Assembly (NCBI RefSeq): GCF_000221185.1 | Contig: NC_015865.1 | Span: 1,674,001-1,738,000, forward strand | Source: Thermococcus sp. 4557 | Lineage (GTDB): Archaea > Methanobacteriota_B > Thermococci > Thermococcales > Thermococcaceae | Direction: 5' to 3' | Length of the DNA: 64,000 nucleotides | Translations under genes and position numbers: made by a program | Shown: piece after piece, positions 9,110 to 17,927 of the stretch | How the letters are laid out: every line of letters starts with the position of its first letter | How positions within the stretch are numbered: position 1 is the first letter of the stretch | Notes under the pieces: model-generated | The model's database searches: none | What the model was told of the DNA's origin: nothing | What the model saw: the letters and a program-made list of their open reading frames with translations, nothing else

Positions 9110-10432
9110 ACCCCTCGTCAGTTCTTCTGCCCTTTTTCTCAGGGTCTCCTTTATTCTGTCCCTGTCCTCGGGGTACTGCTTCCTTATCCAGAGCCACACA
9201 AGGGCGCAGGGAATCCAGAAGAGGGCACCTATTATGAGTGTGTACTCGTAGGCCAGGGCGTTCGAGTACCCCATGCTCCGGAGGGTCTCTATCAGGAAGC
9301 CGCCGAAGAGCGGGCCGGTCGCCTTTCCTACGTTGTCGAGGATGTTGAAGAGGCCGAAAACCGTCCCCCTGTCCTCGGGGAGGTTTACCTGGGAGACTAT
9401 CGCCCTCACGTTCGGCCCGGCATAGGAGACGAACTGGAGGAAGGCGAAGGAGTAGAGTGTTATCCCCACCCAGTGTGCGGGCGTCAGTTCACTCGGGAGA
9501 GGGTAGAGGATTATCCCTATCGCCGCCAGCATGCCGAGGAATATCGCCGCCCCCGTGATAAGCGCCCTTCCACCCCTCTGCCTCGCCTCGAAGTAGTCGC
9601 CCACGAATCCGCCGAGGAGGCTTCCTATAACCGTGGAAACACCCACGATGAGTAGCACGAAGGTTGCGGTGTCCTTGCCCATTCCCCTCGTAACGATGAA
9701 GAAGGACACCAGCCAGTACATTATAATGCCCCAGGGGACCGTACCGATGATTCCTTGGATGAAGATCAGGATGTTCGTCTTCGTTTTGAGCGACTTTTTG
9801 ACCACGTCCCAGCTGATCCGGTACGTGTACTCGTAGCCCTTCTCGAGGACCTCCCTCAGCTCCTTCTCGCCTTCCCCTCTCTTGGGCTCCTCGGCAATGA
9901 GATAGAAGAGCGGTGCGAGGATAAAGTTGGGGACAGCGGCTATGATGAACGGTGTTCTCCAGCTCGCGATGAGGCCGGCGATTATCATGCCGAAGAGCGT
10001 TCCAAAGCCGAAGGCCGTTTCAATGTAGGAGTAGCCCCTTCCCCTCTTCTCTTCCTCGAACATATCGGCTATGAGCGAGTATCCGATGGGGATTATTGAC
10101 CCTATGCCTATACCGGTAAGCAGACGCATCGCCAGAAGTTCCCAGTAGCTCGTGACGTAGGCCGTCAGGAAGCAGGGTATCTCCCCGAGAAGGACGCCTA
10201 TGACGAGGAGCTTCTTCCTCCCCTTGATGTCGGACAGAAAGCCCCAGACTATCGTTATCAGTGCGCTCGTGGCGACGAAGATCGTTGAGACGAGACCCAT
10301 CTGGGTTTCGGTTATCCCGAACTCCTCCATTATCTGCTGATAGTTCGGTGGGAGCAGGTTCTGGTCTGCCATGAGGAAAGCGGCCATCAGAACGAGCAGG
10401 ACTATCGAGACCTTCCTCCTAAAGTTCTTCAT
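9098..10432 (-). CDS. MFS transporter (sugar/spinster-like)
   Basis: 444 residues with about 12 membrane segments; motif A appears as GFLSDIKGRKK after TM2, and FEEEKRGRGYSY and LPEDRGTVFGLFN lie in conserved MFS loops. ATG 10432 has GGAGGGG 5-6 nt upstream; a longer frame from 10510 lacks such a site and would run deep into the upstream gene. It overlaps the alpha-galactosidase gene by 14 nt and so is the third gene of the galK-galA operon. A role in uptake or export of galactosides is inferred from position only. Confidence 0.85.
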   Translation of the reverse strand: MKNFRRKVSIVLLVLMAAFLMADQNLLPPNYQQIMEEFGITETQMGLVSTIFVATSALITIVWGFLSDIKGRKKLLVIGVLLGEIPCFLTAYVTSYWELLAMRLLTGIGIGSIIPIGYSLIADMFEEEKRGRGYSYIETAFGFGTLFGMIIAGLIASWRTPFIIAAVPNFILAPLFYLIAEEPKRGEGEKELREVLEKGYEYTYRISWDVVKKSLKTKTNILIFIQGIIGTVPWGIIMYWLVSFFIVTRGMGKDTATFVLLIVGVSTVIGSLLGGFVGDYFEARQRGGRALITGAAIFLGMLAAIGIILYPLPSELTPAHWVGITLYSFAFLQFVSYAGPNVRAIVSQVNLPEDRGTVFGLFNILDNVGKATGPLFGGFLIETLRSMGYSNALAYEYTLIIGALFWIPCALVWLWIRKQYPEDRDRIKETLRKRAEELTRGSAT

Positions 10433-11510
10433 CCTTACCCCTCCAGGCTTCATAAACCGCCCTAAATGCGTCAAGCCTCCTCTCGGGCAGGGGCTCCCAG
10501 CCCCTCGCATCGCTGTTCTCAGCCAGAAATGCCTTCTCTCCCCGCAGGTTCCAGGAGAGGGCGTTCAGCCTGGCGTTGCCTTCGTCGAGCCGCCATATGT
10601 CAAGGCTTTTATCGGGCGCCCAGCTTGAGGTTCTTAGGTATAGCTTCCTGCCCGAGTGCGGCAGCTCGCTGGGGAGCCGTGTCTCGCTGCCGAGGGCATC
10701 GAAGACCTCAAGGAAGGAATCGACGGTTATCAGGTAGTCTGCCAATGGACGGTATCCTAAGAACTCTATGTCGGTGCCGTAGAGCACTATATCATCAAGG
10801 TTCTTCAGCCACCTGGCGCTCTTTCTCGGGTTCATCAGCGGAAACCTCCCGGCACCGAGCATGACAACGGTGTTCACGTTCACCCATACCGGTATCGCCT
10901 CTATCTCCTTAACCGCTTCGAGGATCACTTTGCCCGGAAAGACAAGTTTGAGCGACTTTTTCAGCTCCCTCAGGCCGAGAAGGTAGTTGAGGTACCTGTT
11001 GCCCTCACCCCGCTGGGCCTTGATGAGGTGGGGGTAGAGGGGCTTCACAGGCTTTATCGCCCTGTTGAGGTGGTTTGAGAGAAGGAGGGCTTCGCCGTCA
11101 ACGAAAACCGTCCCGTAGCCGTTGTCCCTGAGTATGGCCGGCAGGATCGGGTCGTAGGCCAGCTCCGGCGGGAAGAAGAGCCTCGGGGAGACTTCAAGGA
11201 GGGTCTCCTTTACCTCCCTGTCCCTCCTCACCTGGGCCTCAACCCCCTCGAGGCTCAGGAGGGGCAGTATCGCGTGGCTGTAGGCAGTTCCGGTTATCTC
11301 TATCAGCCCCGACTCGATACCCTCGCGCACGAGCCTCAGCACGTCCTCGGGAAGGATTTCGAGCGTGAAGCCAGTTATGTTGAGGGCGAAGGGGATTTCC
11401 CTTTTGAGGAGCGCCGAGAGAACCGGAACGTAGGCCTTCTCGATGACCCTTCCTATCTCCGCCTTCGGTATCTCAGCGTACTGCAGGTTGCCGTGGAGGA
11501 GGAGAGCCAT
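10419..11510 (-). CDS. galA: GH57 alpha-galactosidase (GalA type)
   Basis: 363 residues, much shorter than GH57 amylases and matching the length of the Pyrococcus furiosus GH57 alpha-galactosidase that lies next to galactokinase. The first GH57 motif appears as HGNLQY; GTAYSHAILP and RLFFPPELAYD are the second and third. Glu116 in FFPPE falls where the P. furiosus enzyme has its nucleophile. It would release galactose from alpha-galactosides for GalK. ATG 11510 lies 4 nt past the galK stop with AGGAGGG upstream; the preceding TTG is less likely. The galactose-specific assignment rests on length and on the galK neighbour; another GH57 specificity is possible. Confidence 0.85.
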   Translation of the reverse strand: MALLLHGNLQYAEIPKAEIGRVIEKAYVPVLSALLKREIPFALNITGFTLEILPEDVLRLVREGIESGLIEITGTAYSHAILPLLSLEGVEAQVRRDREVKETLLEVSPRLFFPPELAYDPILPAILRDNGYGTVFVDGEALLLSNHLNRAIKPVKPLYPHLIKAQRGEGNRYLNYLLGLRELKKSLKLVFPGKVILEAVKEIEAIPVWVNVNTVVMLGAGRFPLMNPRKSARWLKNLDDIVLYGTDIEFLGYRPLADYLITVDSFLEVFDALGSETRLPSELPHSGRKLYLRTSSWAPDKSLDIWRLDEGNARLNALSWNLRGEKAFLAENSDARGWEPLPERRLDAFRAVYEAWRGKDEEL

Positions 11511-11514
11511 CAAC

Positions 11515-12576
11515 TCAGACCCTCCTCACGCTCACTCCGTCGCTCGGACTGACGAGGTGGTAGTCCGGCTCCCAGTTGAAGTGTCTGACGTACTCGTCGG
11601 TGACCCTCATAGCGATATCCAGGGCCAGCTCCTCGGGCACTATGGCCACCGCGGAACCGCCGAAGCCGGCACCGGTCAGTTTGGCACCGTAGGCGCCGAG
11701 TTCGGCCGCCTTCCTCACGAAGAAGTCGAGCTCCTCGCTTGAGACGTCGTAGTTTCTGGCCAAGTCCCAGTGCGAGGCGGTCATCAGCTCGCCGAAGGCC
11801 CTGACGTCGCCGCTCCTCAGGGCGTCCCTCGCCTCGAGGACGCGCCGGTTTTCTCTCACTATGTAGCCGAAGAAGCGCCGGTAGAGCGAGGGAAGGCTCC
11901 TCAGATCCTCCTCTTCGACCTCCTTGGAGGTTCTCTTTCCGAGGAGCCGAAGGGCTTCCTCCGCGACCTTCCTCCTCTCGGCGTAGGCCGACCCTGAGAT
12001 TTCCCTTTTGACCCCGGTGTAAAACACGAGAACCCTGACATCGCTCGGGAACCCGATGTACTCGTGCCTCAGTGTGTCTGTGTCCAGGAAAATGACGTGC
12101 CCTCTCTTTCCGTGGACGATCGCGAACTGGTCGAGTATGCCGCAGGGGACACCGACGAACTCGTTCTCCGCCTTCTGGGCCAGGAGTGCCATCTCTATCG
12201 GAAGGAGGTTCAGCTCGTAGGCCTCGTTCAGGAAGGCCAAAACTGCCAGCTCCAGGCTCGCTGAGGAGCTCAGTCCGGAACCTATCGGCAGGTCTCCGCC
12301 AAGGATTCCCTTCATTCCCCCGACGTCGTGGCCTTCTTCCTTCAGAGCCCAGAATATTCCCCTGACGTAATCCGCCCAGTCGCCGGCTCTCTGGATTTTG
12401 TCGAGGTCGAACTCCTTCACTTCCCGAAAAATCTGGGAATAAACCCTTGCTTTTTCGTCCTCCTGGGCGTGCAGGACCGTGTAGAGGTTTATGGCCATAG
12501 GCATAACGTAGCCGAGCGCGTAGTCAGTGTGCTCCCCGATCAGGTTGACCCTTCCGGATGAATCAACGCGGTACAC
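11515..12576 (-). CDS. galK: Galactokinase
   Basis: 353 residues, GHMP kinase. The N-terminus has the galactokinase signature GRVNLIGEHTDY, followed by the ATP-binding LPIGSGLSSSASLE near residue 95 and the C-terminal KLTGAGFGGSAVAIV. It phosphorylates galactose to galactose-1-phosphate in the cytoplasm. The start is GTG 12576, reading VYRVDSSGRVNL, with GGGTGG upstream; no ATG fits the family N-terminus. It is the first gene of galK-galA-MFS, and the TATA-like element at 12603-12614 lies about 30 nt upstream. Confidence 0.95.
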   Translation of the reverse strand: MYRVDSSGRVNLIGEHTDYALGYVMPMAINLYTVLHAQEDEKARVYSQIFREVKEFDLDKIQRAGDWADYVRGIFWALKEEGHDVGGMKGILGGDLPIGSGLSSSASLELAVLAFLNEAYELNLLPIEMALLAQKAENEFVGVPCGILDQFAIVHGKRGHVIFLDTDTLRHEYIGFPSDVRVLVFYTGVKREISGSAYAERRKVAEEALRLLGKRTSKEVEEEDLRSLPSLYRRFFGYIVRENRRVLEARDALRSGDVRAFGELMTASHWDLARNYDVSSEELDFFVRKAAELGAYGAKLTGAGFGGSAVAIVPEELALDIAMRVTDEYVRHFNWEPDYHLVSPSDGVSVRRV

Positions 12577-12602
12577 GATTCCACCCGTGGGGGTTAGGCT
12601 CG

Positions 12603-12614
12603 AAAATATTTAAG
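12603..12614 (-). promoter_or_regulatory. galK: Putative TATA box of the galK operon
   Basis: The minus strand reads CTTAAATATTTT here, about 27-38 nt before the GTG start of galK, in the only AT-rich spot between the operon and the end of the proline dehydrogenase beta gene. Confidence 0.45.
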
Positions 12615-12638
12615 GATAACGAGGGAGAAAAGGAAAGT

Positions 12639-13799
12639 TTAGCCCATTTGAATCGCAGTCGTTCTCAGTTCCCCCCTTTCGAAGCGGTAGGGGTCGTACC
12701 ACGCTGCCGGGAGGTCGGTTCTTCCCTTCGTCACCAGGTCCGCTACCATCTCAGCTACCGCAGGCGCCATCATGAATCCGTGACCGGAGAAGCCCGCCGC
12801 TATGTAGTAGTCGCTCAGCTCCTCGATCTTTCCTATGGCGGCGTTGCTGTCCGGAGTCTTCGCGTAGTAACCTGCCCACGTCCTCAGTATGAGGAGCTCT
12901 CTCAGTGCCGGGATAATCTTGGTGAAGTAGTAGCTCACCTCGCGGAGGAACTCGTAGGTCGGGTTGAGGTCGTAGGTCGGGCCCAGCTCGTAGCCGACGC
13001 CGCCAACGACGCCTCCGTGGGCGGTCTGGGTGAGGTAGGCGTGGCCGTACTTGAAGGAGATGACCATCGGGTTTATCGAGCCCTTCTTTATGGGCTGGGT
13101 GATGACCGCCTGGTGCTTGTAGGGCTCTATGGGTATCTGGGTCTTTATCCCAGCCATCGCGTTGATGAGCTTGGCCCAGGCGTTGGTGGCGTTGATGACG
13201 GTGCCGGTCTTAATGGTTCCCCTGTTCGTCTTCAGCCCCTTTATCTCACCGTTCTCGGTGATGAAGTCCTTAACTTCCGTGTACTCGACGAATTTGGCTC
13301 CAAACTCTTCCGCGTGGAGGGCGAACTTGGCCGTGGAGTGGAAGGGGTCCGCCTTTCCGTCGGTCGGGTTCCAGGATGCCGCTATAACCTCGCTGATGTC
13401 GAGGAGCGGGACTATCTCCTTTGCCTCCTCAGGCGTTATGAGCCTCGTTGGAACTCCGAAGCGGTTCTGAATCGCTATGTTGCGCTTGAACTCCTCGACC
13501 TCATCGTCGTCGTAGAGAAGGAAGAGGTAGCCGGTCTGCTCGAAGGAGAAGCCGTACTCCTCGCTGTACTTCTTCCACAGCTCGACGGAGCGCTTCATGA
13601 CCTGGACGTTCGCCTCATCGTTGAACTGCTGCCTTATTCCGGTTCCGCAGCGGAAGGTGGAGCCGGAGCCGATGAAGCGCTTCTCTATGACGGTGACCTC
13701 CTCCCCGCGCTTGGCGAGCTCGTGCGCTATGGTGACTCCGATTATTCCCCCACCGATGATGACGATTTCACTCCTCTCGGGAAGCTCTTTGCTCGGCAT
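12639..13799 (-). CDS. pdhB: L-proline dehydrogenase, beta subunit (FAD-dependent, DAO family)
   Basis: 386 residues of the DAO/sarcosine oxidase beta superfamily. The Rossmann motif IIGGGIIGVTIAHELAKRG is at residues 12-31, FRCGTGIRQQF follows, and AAGFSGHGFMMAPAVAEM is the conserved C-terminal FAD contact. In Thermococcales such a protein with the alpha subunit encoded next door makes the dye-linked proline dehydrogenase that oxidises proline to pyrroline-5-carboxylate. It starts 1 nt after the alpha-subunit stop, in tandem with a symporter operon. Glycine oxidase or sarcosine oxidase are alternative names for single homologues, but the pair plus transporter favours proline. Confidence 0.85.
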   Translation of the reverse strand: MPSKELPERSEIVIIGGGIIGVTIAHELAKRGEEVTVIEKRFIGSGSTFRCGTGIRQQFNDEANVQVMKRSVELWKKYSEEYGFSFEQTGYLFLLYDDDEVEEFKRNIAIQNRFGVPTRLITPEEAKEIVPLLDISEVIAASWNPTDGKADPFHSTAKFALHAEEFGAKFVEYTEVKDFITENGEIKGLKTNRGTIKTGTVINATNAWAKLINAMAGIKTQIPIEPYKHQAVITQPIKKGSINPMVISFKYGHAYLTQTAHGGVVGGVGYELGPTYDLNPTYEFLREVSYYFTKIIPALRELLILRTWAGYYAKTPDSNAAIGKIEELSDYYIAAGFSGHGFMMAPAVAEMVADLVTKGRTDLPAAWYDPYRFERGELRTTAIQMG

Positions 13800-13800
13800 T

Positions 13801-15291
13801 TCAATCCCTCCCTGCGGTGACCTTCATCTTAACGTTCTTGAGCGGCGGTCTCGCGACGGGTATGTCCAGCTTGTCCATCGGCGTCCCCGCCCTCTGCGAA
13901 ACCACAACCGCGCCGTTGAACAGGCAGAAGCGGCCCTGGCAGAAGCCCATCGCGAGGTGCGTTAAGCGCTTGATTATCTGCAGGTCCGTTATTCCGGCCC
14001 TGACCACGTCGTCCACCTTCCTCAGGGAGACGTCGCAGCCGCATATCTGGACGTCCTCAAGGTTGAGGCTTCCAAAGTCTATGCTCTGAACCTGCACCGC
14101 CTCCGGTTCGTACTCCTCCAGTTTCTCAGCGTAGATGCACGGCTCAGTGTCGAAGCCGAACTCCCTGAGGATGTACGCCCCGACGAGCCTGCCCTCAAGG
14201 TAGTTCGCGTAGTGCGGCTTTATTGAAGCGGCGCTACCGGCGACGTAGATTCCGTCGCGGATCCTGTGCTGGGAGTCGAGAACCGGAACGTAGTAGCCGT
14301 GCTTGAACGCCAGCTTTCCACCTGCCTGGGTCGGCGGGTTGATGTCAGGCCTTCTTCCCTCGGCCATTATGACGGCATCGACCTCGTAGACGTTGCCGTT
14401 CGTGTCGATGAGCCTCTCGACCTTCTCATCCCCCTCAACGCGCTTCGGGTTGGGGACGACGATGTACTCGATGCCCCAGCGGTCGAGCTCCGCCGTTATC
14501 TCCCCCGGTTTGCTCCCCACGACCGCGACCTTCCTTCCCGGGGCAACTCCCCAGACGTTGAGAACCTCCAGGAGGTCGGAGCGCCTGAACACACCAGGCA
14601 TGTCGTTGTTCTCGAAGAGGTGGATGTTGTCAACGGCTCCAACCGCCAGAACGACGCGCTTGGCCATTATCTCAATGAGCTGGTTTTCCCCGGTGACTAT
14701 CGGCACGAGGAAGTACTCGCCCTTGTCGAAGACTCCGAGGGCTATTGTACCCCTGAAAACGCTGACGTTCTCGTTGAACTTTCCGGTGAGCTCCCTAACG
14801 ACTTCCTGGGGGGACTTCTCCCCAAAGCCCTCCTGGGGAAGCCCCTTGAGCCAGAGGTCGCCTCCGAGCCAGCCCTTCTCCTCCACCAGGGCGACGGTCA
14901 GGTGATCCTGAACCTCGAGAACGGTTCCGATTCCAGCCGGGCCGCCTCCTATGACGGCCACATCAACGACCAGCCTTTCAACGGGCTTGCCCTCGTCGAT
15001 CTCCACGGTCTCCTGGAAGTCCCCGTAGCCCTGCCTCTCCAGCCGCATGCCGTCGCGAACCTTGGTCTTCCTGGCGTTGACGTTCCTCTTTCCGTTCACT
15101 ACCATGGGGACCGGGCCGAAGGTGAAGGCACCGCGCTTTCTGCCCTCGGTACTGCTCGTGAGCCAGTAAATCCCGTTCGCAAGAAGGGCGACGGTTATTT
15201 TTTCACCTTCGTAGGCTTCATATTCCTTGCCTTCAAAATAGATTGCGACCTTCCTGGAAGGCTCCTTTTCGGTCAGGTCGAGCGGTCTCAT
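13801..15291 (-). CDS. pdhA: L-proline dehydrogenase, alpha subunit (pyridine nucleotide-disulfide oxidoreductase with BFD-like domain)
   Basis: 496 residues. The N-terminal ~90 residues look like the 2Fe-2S domain of sarcosine oxidase alpha, but the cluster cysteines are absent (GAFTFGPVPM). Next comes a two-dinucleotide flavoprotein domain: AVIGGGPAGIG near residue 113, VAVVGSKPGE near 255, and YVAGSAA near 347. The C-terminus has CGCD and CQGRFC, a BFD-like cysteine set that may bind an iron-sulfur centre and pass electrons from proline oxidation. It is the first gene of pdhA-pdhB. GAGGTGGGAGC stands before the ATG. Confidence 0.85.
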   Translation of the reverse strand: MRPLDLTEKEPSRKVAIYFEGKEYEAYEGEKITVALLANGIYWLTSSTEGRKRGAFTFGPVPMVVNGKRNVNARKTKVRDGMRLERQGYGDFQETVEIDEGKPVERLVVDVAVIGGGPAGIGTVLEVQDHLTVALVEEKGWLGGDLWLKGLPQEGFGEKSPQEVVRELTGKFNENVSVFRGTIALGVFDKGEYFLVPIVTGENQLIEIMAKRVVLAVGAVDNIHLFENNDMPGVFRRSDLLEVLNVWGVAPGRKVAVVGSKPGEITAELDRWGIEYIVVPNPKRVEGDEKVERLIDTNGNVYEVDAVIMAEGRRPDINPPTQAGGKLAFKHGYYVPVLDSQHRIRDGIYVAGSAASIKPHYANYLEGRLVGAYILREFGFDTEPCIYAEKLEEYEPEAVQVQSIDFGSLNLEDVQICGCDVSLRKVDDVVRAGITDLQIIKRLTHLAMGFCQGRFCLFNGAVVVSQRAGTPMDKLDIPVARPPLKNVKMKVTAGRD

Positions 15292-15330
15292 GCTCCCACC
15301 TCTAGGATTTCACAATTGGCGTCCTTCTTT

Positions 15331-15350
15331 ATACACTGATGTTTATAAAC
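15331..15350 (-). promoter_or_regulatory. pdhA: pdhA promoter with 12-bp element shared with the symporter operon
   Basis: The plus strand reads atacactgatgt at 15331-15342, immediately followed by the perfect palindrome gtttataaac (overlapping, 15341-15350), the best TATA candidate for pdhA about 50-60 nt before its ATG. The 12-mer matches 11 of 12 bases of atacaccgatgt at 17252-17263 in front of the proline symporter operon, in the same orientation. A shared regulator is inferred. Confidence 0.4.
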
Positions 15351-15441
15351 GTTAGGTTGGCCAAAAATGGTGTAAAACCATTGGTTAAATACTCCGGCGA
15401 ACTGGGACGATGAGTACACAAAGGAAATGAAAAAGGGGAAC

Positions 15442-17061
15442 TCAGGCGGTTCCCTTGGTGAGAACGAAGTCAACGACGTTCTCGATCTGGCTCTTGGCCC
15501 TGGTCTCGGTGATGCTCTTCTTGCCGGTGCCCTCGATGGAGACCTTCTTGAAGATGTCCTCGTGGAGCTTGACGACGTCCTCGGGCGGCTTGGTGAACAT
15601 GCTGACTATCGCGATCACTATCAGGGTCACGAAGAAGTTGATGAAGAACACCGGTATGCCGTTGAACCAGCCGCCGATGGTGCCGAAGAAGCCAGGGGCG
15701 TCCGGGTTGAAGGCCCAGCCGTATATCTTTGCCTCGAAGATGACCTCGCTGATGAGACCGTAGGCCATTCCGACTATCGCTCCCTCCTTGGTCGTCTTCT
15801 TCCACCAGAGGCTCAGGACGAGGATCGGACCGAAGCCGACCGCCAGGCCACCCCATGCGGTGGCGACCATCTGGTAGATGACCTTTGGCCCGCTGATGGC
15901 GAACCAGAGGCCGACGAGGGCAACCGCAGCGACGACGAGCCTCGATATGTTGACCATCTGCTTCTTGCCGAGCTCCTTGCCGAGGACCTTGTGGTAGAAG
16001 TCCCTGGCTATGGCGGAGGACGCGACGAGGAGCTGGGAGTCCGCGGTGCTCATGACTGCCGAGATTATACCCGCGATGACGAAGCCCGCGAGCCAGCTGG
16101 GCATGAGCTCAACCGCCATGGCCGGGATGATCTTCTCGGGGTCGCTGACCTGGAGCATTCCGGCGTGGTACATCGCGAAGCCCAGGAATCCGGCGAAGAA
16201 CGCACCCCAGAGGACGATTATGGTCCAGGTGCCGCTGATGAAGATACCCGGCCTTCTGAGCTTCCTCGGGTCCTCAACGCTCATGTAGCGGGTGACGATG
16301 TGGGGCTGGCCGAGGTAGCCGACTATCCACGAGGCGTAGCCTATCGCGAAAACTATTGCCGCCATTCCGGTGGCGCCGCCGAACGGGTGCAGCAGGTTGG
16401 GGTCGGCGCTGGCTATTATCGCGGTGGCCTTGTCGAAGCCGCCTATCTTTGAGAGCGCAAGGAACGGCACTATAATGAGCGTCAGCAGCATGAACATTGC
16501 CTGAACGACGTCGGTCCAGACGACCGCGAAGAATCCACCGGTGATAACGTATGCCGTCAGGATGATGACGGTTATGATGATTCCGGTGTTGTCGCTTATG
16601 CCGAAGCCCTCGGCGAAGGTCTTTCCACCGGCGGTGAACTGCGCTGCAACGTAGGCGGTCATGAAGATGACGATTATCAGCGCACTCAGAACCCTAATCA
16701 GCTTGGTGTCGTCCTTGAGCCTTGCCTCGAGGTAGTCCGGCACGGTTATTGCCCTGAATTTGCCGGCGTAGATTCTCAGCCTGGGCCCGATAAGGACGTA
16801 ATCGGCGAGGGTACCGAAGAGACAGCCGATTCCGGCCCAGAATGCACCGAGACCGCTGGAGAACGCTGCACCCGGATAACCGAGCATCAGCCAGCCGGAG
16901 AAGTCGCTCGCCTTGTCGGAGAGGGTCGCGGCGAGGACGTGCACCTTTCTTCCGCCAACGAAGTACTGGTCCTCCGTTTTGGTGTAGCGGTTGGCCCACC
17001 AGCCTATGTAGGCCAGGAGGGCGAGGTACACCAGGAATCCGAGGAGAATTCCGCTGTTCAT
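15442..17061 (-). CDS. putP: Na+/solute symporter, SSS (PutP) family, probable proline permease
   Basis: 539 residues with about 13 hydrophobic segments. SSS features are present: YFVGGRKVHVLAATLSDKAS in the first third, SGWLMLGYPGAAF, and the sodium-site stretch ISAVMSTADSQLLVASSA near residue 330. It catalyses sodium-coupled uptake; proline is inferred from the adjacent proline dehydrogenase genes. The ATG overlaps the stop of a 59-residue membrane protein (ATGA), so the two should be translationally coupled. The C-terminal tail, facing the cytoplasm, is about 60 residues and polar. The 150-nt gap to pdhA contains a separate promoter. Confidence 0.88.
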   Translation of the reverse strand: MNSGILLGFLVYLALLAYIGWWANRYTKTEDQYFVGGRKVHVLAATLSDKASDFSGWLMLGYPGAAFSSGLGAFWAGIGCLFGTLADYVLIGPRLRIYAGKFRAITVPDYLEARLKDDTKLIRVLSALIIVIFMTAYVAAQFTAGGKTFAEGFGISDNTGIIITVIILTAYVITGGFFAVVWTDVVQAMFMLLTLIIVPFLALSKIGGFDKATAIIASADPNLLHPFGGATGMAAIVFAIGYASWIVGYLGQPHIVTRYMSVEDPRKLRRPGIFISGTWTIIVLWGAFFAGFLGFAMYHAGMLQVSDPEKIIPAMAVELMPSWLAGFVIAGIISAVMSTADSQLLVASSAIARDFYHKVLGKELGKKQMVNISRLVVAAVALVGLWFAISGPKVIYQMVATAWGGLAVGFGPILVLSLWWKKTTKEGAIVGMAYGLISEVIFEAKIYGWAFNPDAPGFFGTIGGWFNGIPVFFINFFVTLIVIAIVSMFTKPPEDVVKLHEDIFKKVSIEGTGKKSITETRAKSQIENVVDFVLTKGTA

Positions 17062-17237
17062 GCCTTACCCTCCTCCTTGAGCTGTTCGATAAGGTCCTCG
17101 TCGTAGGCCAGAATCTCGTCGTCCACGTAGTACTCCTTGCCGGTTATTCTGTCCCAGTAGCCGTAGACCAACATCGTCAAAATCCCAAGAAACGTTGGCA
17201 CAAGCAGTGTTGCCCAGGCTTCACCACTCAATCCCAT
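17058..17237 (-). CDS. Small membrane protein coupled to the SSS symporter (59 aa)
   Basis: The ATG at 17237 has GAGGTGG about 7 nt upstream and opens a 59-residue frame beginning MGLSGEAWATLLVP. One hydrophobic helix spans residues about 8-27, followed by YWDRITGKEYYVDDE and an acidic tail. The stop TGA overlaps the symporter ATG (ATGA). Several bacterial SSS transporters have a short partner (DUF485, DUF4212 and DUF997 types) encoded directly upstream; this looks like an archaeal counterpart, but homology to those families was not shown. A single-helix accessory subunit or a leader that couples translation are both possible. Confidence 0.8.
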   Translation of the reverse strand: MGLSGEAWATLLVPTFLGILTMLVYGYWDRITGKEYYVDDEILAYDEDLIEQLKEEGKA

Positions 17238-17258
17238 TCTAACCCACCTCGATACACC

Positions 17259-17278
17259 GATGTCAATTAAAGGACATC
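17259..17278 (-). promoter_or_regulatory. Inverted repeat, candidate operator of the proline symporter operon
   Basis: GATGTC, 8 bp of AT-rich spacer, then GACATC form a perfect 6-bp inverted repeat, placed between the probable TATA box (17301-17312) and the ATG at 17237. That location over or just after the transcription start fits a repressor site. Its left arm is part of the 12-bp element shared with pdhA. Confidence 0.5.
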
Positions 17279-17300
17279 AGCTCACTAATATGTGTTTGAC

Positions 17301-17312
17301 GAATATAAATTT
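17301..17312 (-). promoter_or_regulatory. Putative TATA box of the symporter operon
   Basis: The minus strand reads AAATTTATATTC about 65-75 nt before the ATG of the small membrane protein; this would give a 5' leader of roughly 40 nt that contains the inverted repeat. Confidence 0.45.
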
Positions 17313-17416
17313 ATTGGTTTAACTATTCCGGAACATAGATGTGACGTTCTGAAATTGTGACAAAACCGGCGCAACCGTTAATAACATATCCAATGTATAT
17401 TGAACGGTGCTGGAAT

Positions 17417-17902
17417 ATGAAGGTCAGCATAATGAGGCCTATATTCAGACCGGAGGATGTCTCGAATCCCGGCTTTGTGCTGTACCCGTACCACATCTTC
17501 CACCTGAAGCTCTTCTACAAGCGCCTGGGCAGAAGCGACCGCGTTCTCGATTACTTTGCCTACGTGGACCTCTACCGTCTGGGCGCGGAGAGGGGGGAAG
17601 GGTTCATAGACCTCTACGAGTGGGACGTGGAGGAGAGGAGCATTATGGAGCCGCTCGTTGATTACGAGGAGGCGAGGATGAAAGCCTTTGAGAGCGCGAT
17701 AACCTGGGGGAACTCGAGGATCGTCTCCTGGTGGCTTCCCAGGATAGAGATAGTGCGGGAGGCGCGGGCCTACAAGGTGTTCTGGCTCTACGAGCGGGAT
17801 GGTGAAAAGCTCATCATGGACAGTCTCGACGGGAAGGAGTTCAGCCTCGACGCGGTGACCGGAAAGGGCGGGGGGAAGTGCAGGGGGCCGTGGTGCAGGT
17901 AG
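17417..17902 (+). CDS. Conserved hypothetical protein, 161 aa
   Basis: Not recognised. From ATG 17417 the protein is 161 residues, soluble, rich in aromatic residues (YPYHIFHLKLFYKRLG, WLPRIEIV), with a C-terminal KGGGKCRGPWCR whose two cysteines could be a metal or redox site. The longer frame to 17357 crosses the probable promoter and is rejected; ATG 17417 follows a weak GGTGCTGG. It stands alone, divergent from the symporter operon and convergent with the toxin-antitoxin-like genes. Confidence 0.7.
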   Translation: MKVSIMRPIFRPEDVSNPGFVLYPYHIFHLKLFYKRLGRSDRVLDYFAYVDLYRLGAERGEGFIDLYEWDVEERSIMEPLVDYEEARMKAFESAITWGNSRIVSWWLPRIEIVREARAYKVFWLYERDGEKLIMDSLDGKEFSLDAVTGKGGGKCRGPWCR

Positions 17903-17927
17903 GCGAAAACTCCGCGAGAACCTGTGA

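Noticed and set aside
12558-13820. 420-codon open frame opposite proline dehydrogenase beta
   Set aside because: Its sequence has no family motif and is explained by the codon bias of the true gene on the minus strand, which has clear FAD motifs.
14266-15339. 357-codon open frame opposite pdhA
   Set aside because: Shadow of a GC-rich gene; low-complexity Leu/Val/Asp-rich translation without motifs and no ribosome binding site.
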